NCBI RefSeq assembly: GCF_003368325.1
Contig: NZ_CP031466.1
Coordinates: 3,286,001 to 3,350,000, forward strand
Reading direction: 5' to 3'
Source of the DNA: Paraburkholderia caffeinilytica
GTDB lineage: Bacteria > Pseudomonadota > Gammaproteobacteria > Burkholderiales > Burkholderiaceae
Length of the DNA: 64,000 bases
Each line of letters starts with the position of its first letter. Within the stretch, counting starts at the first letter, position 1. This document shows positions 53,875 through 62,690 of the stretch, piece by piece. The notes under the pieces were generated by a model. The model saw only the letters and a program-made list of their open reading frames with translations. It ran no database searches and was not told the DNA's origin. The position numbers and the translations under genes are program-made.

Positions 53875-54246
53875 TTATTGCGTCTTCGTCGTGTCGGTCT
53901 TTGCGCCGTCGGCTTTTGCCGGGGCATTGCTGGCCTCTTTCGCGCTCTCCGTCTTGGTCTTGCTTGCGCTTGTATCGACAGCAGTCTTCTTGGTGGCCTT
54001 ATGGGTCTTTGCCGTGTGGCTGGAGGTAGCCTTCTTCACGTGCGTCTTCGTCGCGGCCTTCGTCGGCGCTTTCGTTGCCGAAGTGGCTTCGTCGGTGGCG
54101 CCGGTTTGCACGGTGGTGCTCGCCTTCAGATTGGCTTGACCGGCGGGTTGCGTTTGTGCGGGTTGTGCGGCCGACGGCGCTGCGGTTTGTGCGAATGCGG
54201 TCGACACGACGAGAGCGGAAGCGAGAGCGGCGAAAAGCGTCTTCAT
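53875..54246 (-). CDS. Secreted Ala/Thr/Lys-rich low-complexity protein
   Basis: 123 residues from ATG 54246. Signal peptide MKTLFAALASALVVSTAFAQ, mature part composed of Ala, Thr, Lys and Ser repeats (KAATKTHVKKATSSHTAKTHKATK). Histone-H1-like periplasmic proteins of this kind are common in Burkholderia. No domain. A terminator follows at 53.78 kb. The opposite-strand ORF is a shadow. Confidence 0.75.
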   Translation of the reverse strand: MKTLFAALASALVVSTAFAQTAAPSAAQPAQTQPAGQANLKASTTVQTGATDEATSATKAPTKAATKTHVKKATSSHTAKTHKATKKTAVDTSASKTKTESAKEASNAPAKADGAKTDTTKTQ

Positions 54247-54511
54247 GATGTAACTCCTGGTTTAACCGGTTGTGTCTTTTGTCGCGGCTGAAATGTTCAG
54301 CGCTGCCGGTTTAACGTTGGCGGGAGGACAGCAGTTGACGGTGCTCTGGTGACAAAACGTAACGGCGGATACATATCGGGGTCCTGAATCAGCTTGAGGC
54401 TGTTTCTGTTTACCGATAGCTCAGACGGCGCAGTGGTCGCGATCGATCCCACGCAAATGCTGGGACCCTGCGTGAAGACGCAGGGTCTGCTGCCATCGTT
54501 CCAGATTCGCG

Positions 54512-54772
54512 CTATTGAAACGGATTCTGCACGACGCCCGGTTTCGCATCCGGCTCGTCCTTTACCTTCGCGGGCAAGTTGGCCTGCGCCTGCAGCGCGG
54601 TCACTACTGCATCGATCGCTTCCTTCAGCGCTAGAGCCGCCTTCAGCCCGCGCTGATCCTGAGTCAACTCCAGCGTTCCGTTCAGCACTACGCGCGTGGT
54701 GCCGTTGCTGAGGGTGAGGGCATCGCCCTGGATGTTGAGCACGTCGTCATCGTTCGAATAGGGTTTAAACAC
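54512..54772 (-). CDS. Unknown small protein, 86 residues
   Basis: Start GTG at 54772, chosen because GGGAGG lies just upstream (minus strand) and because it overlaps the nuclease gene end by 8 bp, so the two are coupled. Sequence MFKPYSNDDDVLNIQGDALTL, TRVVLNGTLELT, LKAALALKEAIDAVVTALQAQANLP; helical C terminus, no signal. No family recognised; could be an antitoxin- or inhibitor-like partner of the nuclease (speculative). Confidence 0.65.
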   Translation of the reverse strand: MFKPYSNDDDVLNIQGDALTLSNGTTRVVLNGTLELTQDQRGLKAALALKEAIDAVVTALQAQANLPAKVKDEPDAKPGVVQNPFQ

Positions 54773-55514
54773 CTTTCAGTCCTCCCGGTCGCTGATCTTT
54801 GAGGTTCTCCGGAATGCCCGGAAAACGGATGCCCGATGCCGTTTCGAGTTCGTGAATCGTCCTGATGTCGTAGCGGTTGGTCGAGACGTTGTCCACCACC
54901 ACCGCGAATGCCATCTGCCGGGACGGCACGTAGACCACCTTGAACAATTGCGTCGGCACGAAGACACGTGTCGGTCCGATGGTCTGCAATTGCTGCCCGC
55001 TGAAAATCGGTCCGGTGACGACATAAGTATCGTTGTACGACATTGCGATCTTACGCACCGACGTTTCGATACGCGCCCACAGGCGCTGATTGTTCTCGCG
55101 ATTCTGCGGCACCACGTTCGCCAGCGAAAACGATTGTGCCATCGCCTCCTGATTCCAGCGATTGCCTGCCGGACTCATATGACCGCGATCGAAGCCGCTG
55201 CGTTTATAGTCCGCGAGTGTTGCGCCTTCGCCGTCCGGCAAACGCGCGTCCTCGAAGAATTTGTTGGTGCGCACCATGTCTTTGGCGGCTTCGATATGAT
55301 CGCGCGTCAGATGCTCGGCGGACCACAGCGGACCGTGCGTGATACCCGAATGCAGCACCGCGAAATCGCTATAGCACAGCATGCGCGTTTTGGGCGCCAT
55401 CTTCTGATTGATCAGAACCGGCCATTGCGCATTCGGGGTGAACTGGGTGCAGGAAGGCGCCGCGCTCGCGTGAGCGGCAACGGCGAACAACAGACAGGCA
55501 AACCACTTCTTCAT
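54765..55514 (-). CDS. Secreted DNA/RNA non-specific endonuclease (NucA-type)
   Basis: 249 residues from ATG 55514. Signal peptide MKKWFACLLFAVAAHASAA. Active-site DRGH in YKRSGFDRGHMSPAGN, followed by NVVPQNRENNQRLWARIE with the metal Asn. This is the beta-beta-alpha-Me (NUC) superfamily of Mg-dependent sugar-nonspecific nucleases, exported to the periplasm or outside. Likely for nucleic-acid scavenging or phosphate supply. Confidence 0.93.
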   Translation of the reverse strand: MKKWFACLLFAVAAHASAAPSCTQFTPNAQWPVLINQKMAPKTRMLCYSDFAVLHSGITHGPLWSAEHLTRDHIEAAKDMVRTNKFFEDARLPDGEGATLADYKRSGFDRGHMSPAGNRWNQEAMAQSFSLANVVPQNRENNQRLWARIETSVRKIAMSYNDTYVVTGPIFSGQQLQTIGPTRVFVPTQLFKVVYVPSRQMAFAVVVDNVSTNRYDIRTIHELETASGIRFPGIPENLKDQRPGGLKGV

Positions 55515-55648
55515 ATGTCGGTCAGTCGAGGAATCGGGGGCGCAAGTATAGCGTCGTGAGCCGGTGTCGCGCGACGTGGAACGCAAAGAAACGCGTGGCA
55601 GGGAAGTCGCTTTTGCGCATCGCCCGCAGCGATGAAAATGCTGGGAGC

Positions 55649-55702
55649 GGAAGAAGCGGAAGAAGCGGAAGAAGCGGAAGAAGCGGAAGAAGCGAAAGAA
55701 GC
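55649..55702. repeat. 9-bp tandem repeat
   Basis: Five perfect copies of GGAAGAAGC plus a sixth with one change. It lies in the 55515-55933 gap. The repeated reading frames (RFF on the other strand, GRSGRS) are non-coding shadows; no gene is supported in the gap. Confidence 0.9.
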
Positions 55703-55933
55703 ACGCGGCGCAAAGCACAGAAAGCTCCGCACCAAAAAAAAACGGGCCGCTTTGCAGCGACCCTAATGCGTGGATTTCCAACTCTACGCACGCAAACTTA
55801 AGATGGACTTAAGCGCGCGCACCGGATGCAAAGTACGGCGTGTGTTGAACACCGAACTCGCGCACAAATCCCCCGCACATGTCGCTGCGGTTGGCGCGAG
55901 TAAAAATTTCGACCGGCAAAAAAGCGCTCGAAC

Positions 55934-56293
55934 CTAATTACCGAATACGCTGTGCTCGGCCTGTACGTTCTGGCGGTCGACGGCTTGCAAGCGCCAGAAA
56001 CCGCTGGTCGGTGCGTGCGTGGGCAAGGCCGTCCACGCTGCGGCGCCCTGCGCCGCGCTCACGCGTTGCTTGCGGTCGACGTGCAATCCGCGCAGCGTGC
56101 ACAACGGTGCGTCCGTGCTCGGCGCACAGAGGGTGGTCACGCCATTGTCGTCGTGTAACTCGCCCCACGGGGGCAGATCGATCCCTTGATGTGCTTCCCT
56201 CGACCACCGGTGTTCGTCGGTGTCGAGCCATAGCACGGCGTAATCGTGACTGACGGTCGGATCGGAACCGTTGATGAGGATGGTCAGACGCAT
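55934..56293 (-). CDS. Unknown protein, 119 residues
   Basis: Start ATG 56293 (MRLTILINGSDPTVSHDYAVLWLD), no signal peptide. Segments LDTDEHRWSREAHQGIDLPPWG and TLCAPSTDAPLCTLRGLHVDRK contain two cysteines. No family recognised. Probably cytoplasmic. Confidence 0.6.
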   Translation of the reverse strand: MRLTILINGSDPTVSHDYAVLWLDTDEHRWSREAHQGIDLPPWGELHDDNGVTTLCAPSTDAPLCTLRGLHVDRKQRVSAAQGAAAWTALPTHAPTSGFWRLQAVDRQNVQAEHSVFGN

Positions 56294-56454
56294 GGCAGTT
56301 CCGTACAAAGTGCGAAGTAATGCTTTATCAGTCTATGTCGCGACGCGTGTTATGCAAGGGCAAAAAGGGATGACGATCGGGCACGAAAAAACTCACGCGC
56401 GACGCACACGGCTGTACGATAGCCGCGTCCATAAGAGATTCGCGGAGGCGCGCC

Positions 56455-57129
56455 ATGCTGCGTCGATTGCTGCAATTCATGATGGTCGCGGGATGCCTGA
56501 GCTCGGTATCGACGCTCACTGCCGCTGCGGACAGTGTCCCCTTCGCCTCGCCCGCGCCGATCGTGTACGTGTCCGACTTCGATCTCGACGTGGCCGACAT
56601 AACGCCTGATAGCGGACCGGGACAACGTGTGCGCCGCCTGCGCGGTCTGCTGCCGAGTGGCCCAGGCCCGTTGGGCAAGGACAAGAATCCGGAGGACCAC
56701 GCCAAGGACATCGTGAACGAAATGGCGGACGCGCTGACTGCGGACCTGAAAAAAGGCGGCGTCGATGCGCGCCGTATTGCGCCAGGCCAGCCATTACCCG
56801 CTACGGGTTGGCAAGTGCGCGGCGTGTTTCTGAGTGTCGACGACGGCAATCGTCTAAGACGTGCGATGGTGGGTCTTGGTGCGGGTCAGAACAATATTCA
56901 AGTGGCGGTGTCGTGCGACAGCTTGGGGACGGTCGATTTGCCGCCGCTCTATCAGGCCGTCGAAGACACCGACAGCACGGGCAAGCCAGGCGCGGTGATC
57001 AAACTCAATCCATACGTGATCGCGGCGAAGTTCGTCATGGCGAGCGGCGACGAGAAGAAGACGATCAAGAAGACCGCGCAGCAGATTTCAGATGCGGTGA
57101 TTGCGAGGCTGCACGGGGTGGCGCAGTGA
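56455..57129 (+). CDS. Secreted DUF4410 protein
   Basis: 224 residues from ATG 56455, CGGAGG upstream. Signal peptide MLRRLLQFMMVAGCLSS...AAADS. The DUF4410 pattern: IVYVSDFDLDVADI, MADALTADLKKGGVDARRIAPGQPLPATGWQVRGVFLSVDDGNRLRRAMVGLGAGQ (about 95-150), and a C-terminal KKTAQQISDAVIARL. Family function unknown, periplasmic. Convergent with the phosphoesterase. Confidence 0.82.
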   Translation: MLRRLLQFMMVAGCLSSVSTLTAAADSVPFASPAPIVYVSDFDLDVADITPDSGPGQRVRRLRGLLPSGPGPLGKDKNPEDHAKDIVNEMADALTADLKKGGVDARRIAPGQPLPATGWQVRGVFLSVDDGNRLRRAMVGLGAGQNNIQVAVSCDSLGTVDLPPLYQAVEDTDSTGKPGAVIKLNPYVIAAKFVMASGDEKKTIKKTAQQISDAVIARLHGVAQ

Positions 57130-57170
57130 TCGACGCCCTGCTGTCCACCCTCGTGCGATAGGCCGGCGGC

Positions 57171-58856
57171 TCAGGCCAGATCCAGCGTACCCGTCAAATC
57201 GCCCAGCGGCGCCAGGCCATTTTGCGCAAAAGCCCGATCTCGCGCGACAACCCCGTCGAGCGGCGCCAACCCATGTACCCGGCTAATCAGACGAAGAATC
57301 GAATTGGTGTCGTACACCGTATGATCGACATACCCCTTCTTCGCTAACGGTGAAATCACCAGCGCGGGAATCCGCGACCCCGGCCCCCAACGGTCGCCCT
57401 TCGGCGGTGAAACCGGGTCCCACCAGCCGCCGTTCTCATCGACTGTGACGACCACGACCGTATTGGCCCACTGCGGGCCGCGCTGAATATGTTCAATCAC
57501 GTTCGCGATGTGACGATCCCCTGACGCGACGTCCGCATACCCCGCGTGCATGTTCAGATCGCCCTGCGGTTTGTAGAACGTGACGGCCGGCAGGCGCCCC
57601 GCGTCGATATCGGCAATCAGACGATTGGTGGAGGCGTCGTCGCCGAGGCCTGCATCGCGCAGATATTTACGCCGCGCGGCGGTACCCGGCGCGTAATGGG
57701 CGAAGTAATTGAACGGCTGATGGTGGTACTGGAAATCCGGCACCGCACCCGTGTCCTGATGCTCCAGCGCGTACTGCCACGCACCGCTGTACCACGCCCA
57801 GTCCACGCCCTTGTCCGTCAGACGGTCGCCGATCGTCGCGAAGTTTTGCGGCGGCAGCACGCGCGGATTCGACAGGTCGGCGAACGCGGGATTGCCGCCT
57901 TCGGCCGGACGCACATTGCTCGGCTGGTAGGGCGGCGCCATCGTGTTGACGGCATAGCCGTCGGCGGTAAATGCGCCGTCGTTGACGAATTTCGGCGGAC
58001 CGTCGAGTGCGGACGCAGGCGAGTCCGGCGCCAGCTTGAGCCGCACGCCGGTCGGATCGTCGCCGTCGACCACCGAGACCATCTTCTTCGCCGGACTGTT
58101 GTGAATGTCGGGATAGAACGGCGCCTGCGCCGAGATCAGAAAGATATGGTTCAGCCACGAACCGCCGAAGGCCGCCATGAAGAAGTTGTCGCACAGCGTG
58201 TATTGCTGCGCGAGATTCCACAGACGCAGCGTGTCGGCGGAATTGCGGTAATGCCCCATCACCAGGCCGCCGGCGTCGCCCCATGCGGCGAACTGGTTGT
58301 TGCGCCCGGCGTTGATCTGCATCTGGTTCTGATAGAAGCGATGCACCAGATCGCGGGTGATCACACCGGTCGGCAGCGGGGCGCCGTGCGCGTCGGTGAT
58401 ACGGAACGGGCCGTTGCGCAGGTTGCCGATATCCTTCTGGCTGATCATGTAGCGCTTGCCGTCCACCTCCTGCGCTTGCGGCACGAGGCCGCCCCAGATT
58501 GCCGGCAGGCGCGGCAGCGGTGTTTTGCCGTCGCGGTCGAGTTGCAGGTAACGCTCGGCGCTCACCGCATCGAGTGGATGCTGGACGCCGGGAAAGTTGC
58601 CGTACAGATTCGCGAAGCTGCGGTTCTCGGCGTAGATCACCACGATCTGCCGGACCTGGTCGCGCAGCGCGGCGTCGAGCCGCAAGTCGGCGGCGCTGCG
58701 CGGCGCCGTGTCGCTCGCGGTGCCTTGTTCCGTCTTGCAACCGGTCAGTGCCAATCCGATGCCGACTGCCGCGAGCCCGGTCAGGACACGGCGGCGTTCG
58801 GGATCGTCGGGGGCGTCGTTGAGGTTCGGCGGCAGGGTCGAGTCATTGTCTGTCAT
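57171..58856 (-). CDS. AcpA-type acid phosphatase / phospholipase C-family phosphoesterase, Tat lipoprotein
   Basis: 561 residues from ATG 58856 (MTDNDSTLPPNL). RRRVLTGLAAVGIGLALTGC is both twin-arginine and lipobox. Phosphoesterase family PF04185: IYAENRSFANLYGNFPG near residue 75, GGSWLNHIFLISAQAPFYP, VVTVDENGGWWDPVSPPKGDRWGPGSRIPALVIS. Related to Francisella AcpA and bacterial phospholipases C; releases phosphate from organic phosphates or phospholipids in the periplasm. Confidence 0.9.
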   Translation of the reverse strand: MTDNDSTLPPNLNDAPDDPERRRVLTGLAAVGIGLALTGCKTEQGTASDTAPRSAADLRLDAALRDQVRQIVVIYAENRSFANLYGNFPGVQHPLDAVSAERYLQLDRDGKTPLPRLPAIWGGLVPQAQEVDGKRYMISQKDIGNLRNGPFRITDAHGAPLPTGVITRDLVHRFYQNQMQINAGRNNQFAAWGDAGGLVMGHYRNSADTLRLWNLAQQYTLCDNFFMAAFGGSWLNHIFLISAQAPFYPDIHNSPAKKMVSVVDGDDPTGVRLKLAPDSPASALDGPPKFVNDGAFTADGYAVNTMAPPYQPSNVRPAEGGNPAFADLSNPRVLPPQNFATIGDRLTDKGVDWAWYSGAWQYALEHQDTGAVPDFQYHHQPFNYFAHYAPGTAARRKYLRDAGLGDDASTNRLIADIDAGRLPAVTFYKPQGDLNMHAGYADVASGDRHIANVIEHIQRGPQWANTVVVVTVDENGGWWDPVSPPKGDRWGPGSRIPALVISPLAKKGYVDHTVYDTNSILRLISRVHGLAPLDGVVARDRAFAQNGLAPLGDLTGTLDLA

Positions 58857-58970
58857 CGGTCTCTCGCGAAGTGTGCGTGACGTGCGCTTCACAGCCAGAG
58901 AGCTGCTGCTCGGGGCGGCGTGCGCGCGGCACCGGGTTCAAATACGGGGTGGCCGAAGGTTCCGGCACAG

Positions 58971-59258
58971 CTAAGGCAAGCGCCGCTTCACGCGCCAACT
59001 GTTGTGCGTCGAGTCGACGGCGAGCAGAAGCCAATGTCTGGCGTCCACCGGATGACGCCGCCGCGTGGCGTAACCGTCAACGGTCAATTCGAGTTCGTCG
59101 AAAGTCCGCCGATGGCAGGTGGCATGCGCGCCGGAGCCGTCCGCGAATTCGACTATCGCCGCGGCCTCCCGGGCCGGCTCGGGCAGGTGCGCGATATGCA
59201 CTGCGCAGCCCGGGTAAAGATGTGAGTCGGCAACCTGGATCTGGACGGAATCGGACAT
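58971..59258 (-). CDS. Unknown protein, 95 residues
   Basis: Start ATG 59258 (MSDSVQIQVADSHLYPGCAVHIAHLPE). The sequence is compact, mixed beta-like (AAAIVEFADGSGAHATCHRRTFDELELTVDGYATRRRHPVDARHWLLLAVD). No signal peptide; two Cys. No family recognised. Longer in-frame starts to 59573 are rejected. Confidence 0.65.
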   Translation of the reverse strand: MSDSVQIQVADSHLYPGCAVHIAHLPEPAREAAAIVEFADGSGAHATCHRRTFDELELTVDGYATRRRHPVDARHWLLLAVDSTHNSWRVKRRLP

Positions 59259-59433
59259 GAGTGTGGCCTCCGGACGCCTGGCGGGAACCGACGCGCGGCA
59301 GCGAGACCCCGCGCGTTGGACCGCATCAAAGGATAGCACCGCGCGAAACGAAAATGACCGCCGTGTGCTTCGCGCTATCATGTTGATCTGTACCCGATGA
59401 ACAGTAGAGACAACGGCAAAGACGGCAGCCAAG

Positions 59434-60405
59434 ATGGCAAAAGAAGAGCAGACAGGAGCGGGACGCAAGCACGTGAGGCCACGCGGCGCGACAGTGTCGA
59501 CTGCGCAAAACGATGCGGCGCGGTCCCTGGCGGACGGCACCGATTCCCCCGATTCCATCGATGAAGAGAGCACCGGCGGATCGACTTATCTCGTGCCAGG
59601 GCTGGAGCGCGGCCTGCGCATCCTCGCCGAATTCAGCGCACGCGAGCCGATTCTGGGCGCGCCCGAATTGTCGAAGCGCATCGGCATTCCGCGCACCACT
59701 ACATTTCGTCTGCTGCAAACGCTCGAAGCTCTAGGGTTTCTCGAACGCGTGAACGGCGATCGCTATTTCCGCTTGAGCGTCGCGGTGCTGCGGCTCGGTT
59801 TCGAATACCTGAGTTCGCTCGAACTCACCGACGTCGGCACGCCGATTCTCGAACGTTTGCGCGACGCGACCGGCCTCAGCACGCATTTGCTGATCCGCGA
59901 CCAGCGCGACGTGGTGTTTGTCGCCAAGGCGCAAACGCACGAGCCGATGTTCAGTTCGGTGAAGGTGCATGTCGGGACACGTCTGCCCGCGCATGCCACC
60001 GTCCATGGCCAGGTGCTGATGGGCGATTTGAGTTTCGAAGCATTGCGTCAGTTGTACCCCGAGCCGCAGCTCGAACGTTTCACCGAACGCACGCCGGCGA
60101 CCGTCGAGGAACTGTATGGCAGGGTGCGCGAAAGCGCGGCGCTCGGCTACGCGTTGAGCGAGGCGTCTTTTGAAAGGGGGATTTCGGTGGTGAGCGCGCC
60201 GGTGCGCGATCAAAGCGGCAAGATCGTGGCCGCGTTGACGGTCACCATTCCGCGCTCGGATATCGGCGAAGCGGAAGAACGCGAACCGCTCATCATCGCG
60301 GTTTGCCAGGCGGCGCTCGAATTGTCCGAACGCCTCAGCTATCGTCCGCGGCCGGATGATCCGACTGCGGCTCAAGCGCGTCGCAGACCGGTTACGGCGA
60401 ACTGA
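59434..60405 (+). CDS. IclR-family transcriptional regulator
   Basis: 323 residues from ATG 59434. A 50-residue hydrophilic N-terminal extension precedes the HTH at about 55-115 (VPGLERGLRILAEFSAREPILGAPELSKRIGIPRTTTFRLLQTLEALGFLER). The IclR effector domain follows (GTRLPAHATVHGQVLMGDL, GYALSEASFERGISVVSAPVRD). IclR regulators often control aromatic catabolism with a pathway intermediate as ligand. It precedes the porin and Rieske-oxygenase genes, whose upstream region has candidate repeated sites. Confidence 0.92.
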   Translation: MAKEEQTGAGRKHVRPRGATVSTAQNDAARSLADGTDSPDSIDEESTGGSTYLVPGLERGLRILAEFSAREPILGAPELSKRIGIPRTTTFRLLQTLEALGFLERVNGDRYFRLSVAVLRLGFEYLSSLELTDVGTPILERLRDATGLSTHLLIRDQRDVVFVAKAQTHEPMFSSVKVHVGTRLPAHATVHGQVLMGDLSFEALRQLYPEPQLERFTERTPATVEELYGRVRESAALGYALSEASFERGISVVSAPVRDQSGKIVAALTVTIPRSDIGEAEEREPLIIAVCQAALELSERLSYRPRPDDPTAAQARRRPVTAN

Positions 60406-60430
60406 TTCCGGTTTTGCTTCTGCTCATGGC

Positions 60431-60466
60431 AAACGGCCCGGCTGCTTTCGCACCCGGGCCGTTTGC
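60431..60466. terminator. Bidirectional terminator between iclR and the porin
   Basis: AAACGGCCCGG / CCGGGCCGTTT perfect 11-bp stem with a 12-base loop, between convergent genes. Confidence 0.85.
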
Positions 60467-60496
60467 TTTACATCAGCGGCATCGTCGTCGTTGACA

Positions 60497-61573
60497 TCAG
60501 AACGAGTGGTGGATACCCGTCAGGAAAATCGTCTGGTTCCGGCCGCTCGACACGCCCGCCGTAAAGAACGCGGCGTCCGTATTCGAACCCGCGCGTTCGT
60601 ACAGCGCATTCACGTACAACTGCGTCGACTTCGACAGCGCGTAGATATCGCCGATCTCGAATTGCGTCCAGCGGTGGCCGGCCAGCGTTGTCGTCGCGGC
60701 GCCGCCTGCAACGGTGTTGAACGGCGTGAACTGATAATTCGCGCCGACGTCGTAGCTCTGATACGTGTCCGAATGGCCGGACGATTCCAGCTTCACGCGC
60801 GTGTACAAACCATGCACCAGCAGCTTGCCGAACTGGTATGACGCGCCCGCGCCCATGTTCTCGACCTTGTCCGCGGTGTAGTTGGCCGCGGCGACGCCCT
60901 GGAAGTTGGCGATGCCCGTCGTCACGATCGACGGCGTGCGGTTGTGCTCGTTCGCGTAGGTCGCCCCGGCCTTGAGCGGGCCATTCGCGTAGCTCAGCGC
61001 AAAGCTCAGCGTCTTGCCGGTCGAGAAGTTGGTGGTGTTGCCGAGACCCATCATCGCGCCGACCGAGAAGCCGGCGAAACTTGCCGAGCGAAACTTCACC
61101 GAATTGTCGAACGGCACCACGCCCGTGTCGGCGAGTTCGTCGATGTTGCCCGGGTGAAATGCGTACCAGCTCGCGGCCTGGTAAGCCGTGCTCAACGGAC
61201 CCAACACGTCGAAGCTGAATGGCGTTTGATGGCCGAGCGTCACGGTGCCGAACTGGTCCGAACTCAGTCCGACAAAAGCCTGGCGGTTGAACAGGGTGCC
61301 GGCTTTGGCGAATGCCCCCGTGTTCGTATAGAAGCCGTTTTCCAGCTGGAAAACCGTCTTGAGACCGCCGCCCAAATCCTCGACGCCCTTCAGGCCCCAG
61401 CGGTCGGGCTGCATGTTGCCCTGTTCCTCGATCCACTTCGCATGGCCACCCGCATTGCTGATGTATGCAATGCCGGCATCCAGGCTGCCGTATAGCGTCA
61501 CGCTGCTTTGCGCCCATGCGCCAGTCGTTGCGCAGATTGCCGTCAAGCCGGCCGCCGCAATGATGTGCTTCAC
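60497..61573 (-). CDS. Outer-membrane porin (OmpC-like)
   Basis: 358 residues from GTG 61573, set by CAGGAGAACC directly upstream; a slightly longer ATG is rejected. Signal peptide ends at AWAQSS; mature SSVTLYGSLDAGIAYISNAGG, RWGLKGVEDLGGGLKTVFQLENGF, FNRQAFVGLSSDQFGTVTLGHQ, and terminal TGIHHSF. Trimeric 16-strand barrel. Divergent from the Rieske cluster, so it probably admits the aromatic substrate. Confidence 0.93.
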   Translation of the reverse strand: MKHIIAAAGLTAICATTGAWAQSSVTLYGSLDAGIAYISNAGGHAKWIEEQGNMQPDRWGLKGVEDLGGGLKTVFQLENGFYTNTGAFAKAGTLFNRQAFVGLSSDQFGTVTLGHQTPFSFDVLGPLSTAYQAASWYAFHPGNIDELADTGVVPFDNSVKFRSASFAGFSVGAMMGLGNTTNFSTGKTLSFALSYANGPLKAGATYANEHNRTPSIVTTGIANFQGVAAANYTADKVENMGAGASYQFGKLLVHGLYTRVKLESSGHSDTYQSYDVGANYQFTPFNTVAGGAATTTLAGHRWTQFEIGDIYALSKSTQLYVNALYERAGSNTDAAFFTAGVSSGRNQTIFLTGIHHSF

Positions 61574-62013
61574 CGTTGGTTCTCCTGATCGCACGACTCA
61601 CAGCTCGCGCTGATTTCGTCGTCCCTGATCCTTGCTTTGGGTTGAATGCAGCTTTGGGTTTATGCGCCAAAACTGCCACGCTTTATGTTCCACCTATGGG
61701 CTATTGTGTCGCCTATGGAAAAGTATAGTGAGTCTGGAAGTGGTCAAAATAAATTTTCGGACCCCGTACAAACCCGCATGAGGGTGTGCGAATTTGTCTG
61801 AAAATTATGGGGAAACCCAAGCCCAGAAAGGCTTTTGAGCAAACACGATCATTCCTGGCGGTTCACTCGAGGCCGTGTTGCGAACGCCACAGTCGGTGTT
61901 TTCCCCTACCGGCCCAGATTTTTATTTTCTCGACTCGAAGCCACTCCTATAATTATCCATACACGAACTGATGTTCCTTATATGGAACATAGGGCTTCAG
62001 GAGAAGGTGAGAA
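61574..62013. promoter_or_regulatory. Divergent control region between porin and Rieske cluster, candidate IclR sites
   Basis: ATGTTCC-TTATAT-GGAACAT (61971-61990) is a perfect 7+6+7 palindrome, 23 bp upstream of the Rieske ferredoxin start. A related ATGTTCCACCTATGGG lies at about 61685-61700 and CGCCTATGGAA at about 61711-61721, close to the porin promoter. The shared TTCC-NNN-TATGG core suggests one regulator, most simply the IclR protein at 59.4 kb. No gene fits in this 440-bp gap. Confidence 0.5.
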
Positions 62014-62328
62014 ATGACTGAACAATGGCGCTGCGCCGGCCATGCCGGCGACCTGTCCGACGACGCGCCGCTCGAGTTCAAACTCGACGGCACGGAGATC
62101 GGCATCTACAAGGTGGGCGATGCGCTGTACGCGCTGGAAAACGTCTGCCCTCATGCGTACGCGCTGCTGACGCAGGGCTTTGTCGACGGCGACACCGTCG
62201 AATGCCCGTTGCACGAAGCTGTGTTCCATATCCCGACCGGCAAATGCTTGAAAGAGCCCGGTGGCCGCGACCTGAAGATGTACTCGGTACGTCTCGCCGG
62301 CGAAGAAATCCAGATCAAGGTGGAATGA
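62014..62328 (+). CDS. Rieske-type [2Fe-2S] ferredoxin of a ring-hydroxylating oxygenase
   Basis: 104 residues. Rieske ligands: CPHAYALLTQG (Cys-x-His) and CPLHEAVFH (Cys-x2-His). Length and pattern match ferredoxins such as those of biphenyl/naphthalene dioxygenases and NirD-like carriers. It passes electrons to the oxygenase gene at 62691. It starts the cluster just after the candidate IclR site; the reductase is not seen. Confidence 0.93.
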   Translation: MTEQWRCAGHAGDLSDDAPLEFKLDGTEIGIYKVGDALYALENVCPHAYALLTQGFVDGDTVECPLHEAVFHIPTGKCLKEPGGRDLKMYSVRLAGEEIQIKVE

Positions 62329-62329
62329 C

Positions 62330-62641
62330 ATGCGAGAGCAAACCGTGAACTTCAATCCCTTCCTGAAGCCGTGGCTCGCGCCGCAGCCGAACAACGTCGC
62401 CGGCAAGGGCGTGATCGAAAAGCCGGGCGAGACCGAAAATTTCATCTGGCAGACGCGCAAGGCTGAGCCGACTCAGTACGAAAACGACTTCGGCGATGCA
62501 CTCGAAACCGTTTTCGAAGCCGGTGCGAATGAGTTACAGGAAGTCGTCGACGGTTTGAACCGCGGGGGCTTCCGCACGCCGGAAGGCAATGCGTGGGACG
62601 CCGACCGACTCGCCGCCGAATTCCGCTTGCTCGCCGAATAA
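62330..62641 (+). CDS. Small recombinase-like HTH domain protein in an oxygenase operon
   Basis: 103 residues, 1 bp after the ferredoxin stop (ATG 62330). The C-terminal half (DALETVFEAGANELQEVVDGLNRGGFRTPEGNAWDADRLAAEFRLLAE) resembles the recombinase-like HTH domain (RGGFRTPEGNAW is close to recombinase GIPTPRGGKWT). Such small proteins recur beside Rieske oxygenases, but their role is not known to me. Confidence 0.8.
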   Translation: MREQTVNFNPFLKPWLAPQPNNVAGKGVIEKPGETENFIWQTRKAEPTQYENDFGDALETVFEAGANELQEVVDGLNRGGFRTPEGNAWDADRLAAEFRLLAE

Positions 62642-62690
62642 GCGCGCTTTCCCGAACACGTCTCATCGCTTTCGTATCCGGAGTCTCCTC

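Noticed and set aside
54464..54490. Hairpin CCCTGCGT/ACGCAGGG considered as a terminator
   Set aside because: No T run on either strand; left unassigned.
57546..58880. 444-codon plus-strand ORF opposite the AcpA-type gene
   Set aside because: Shadow ORF caused by high GC; no domain pattern.
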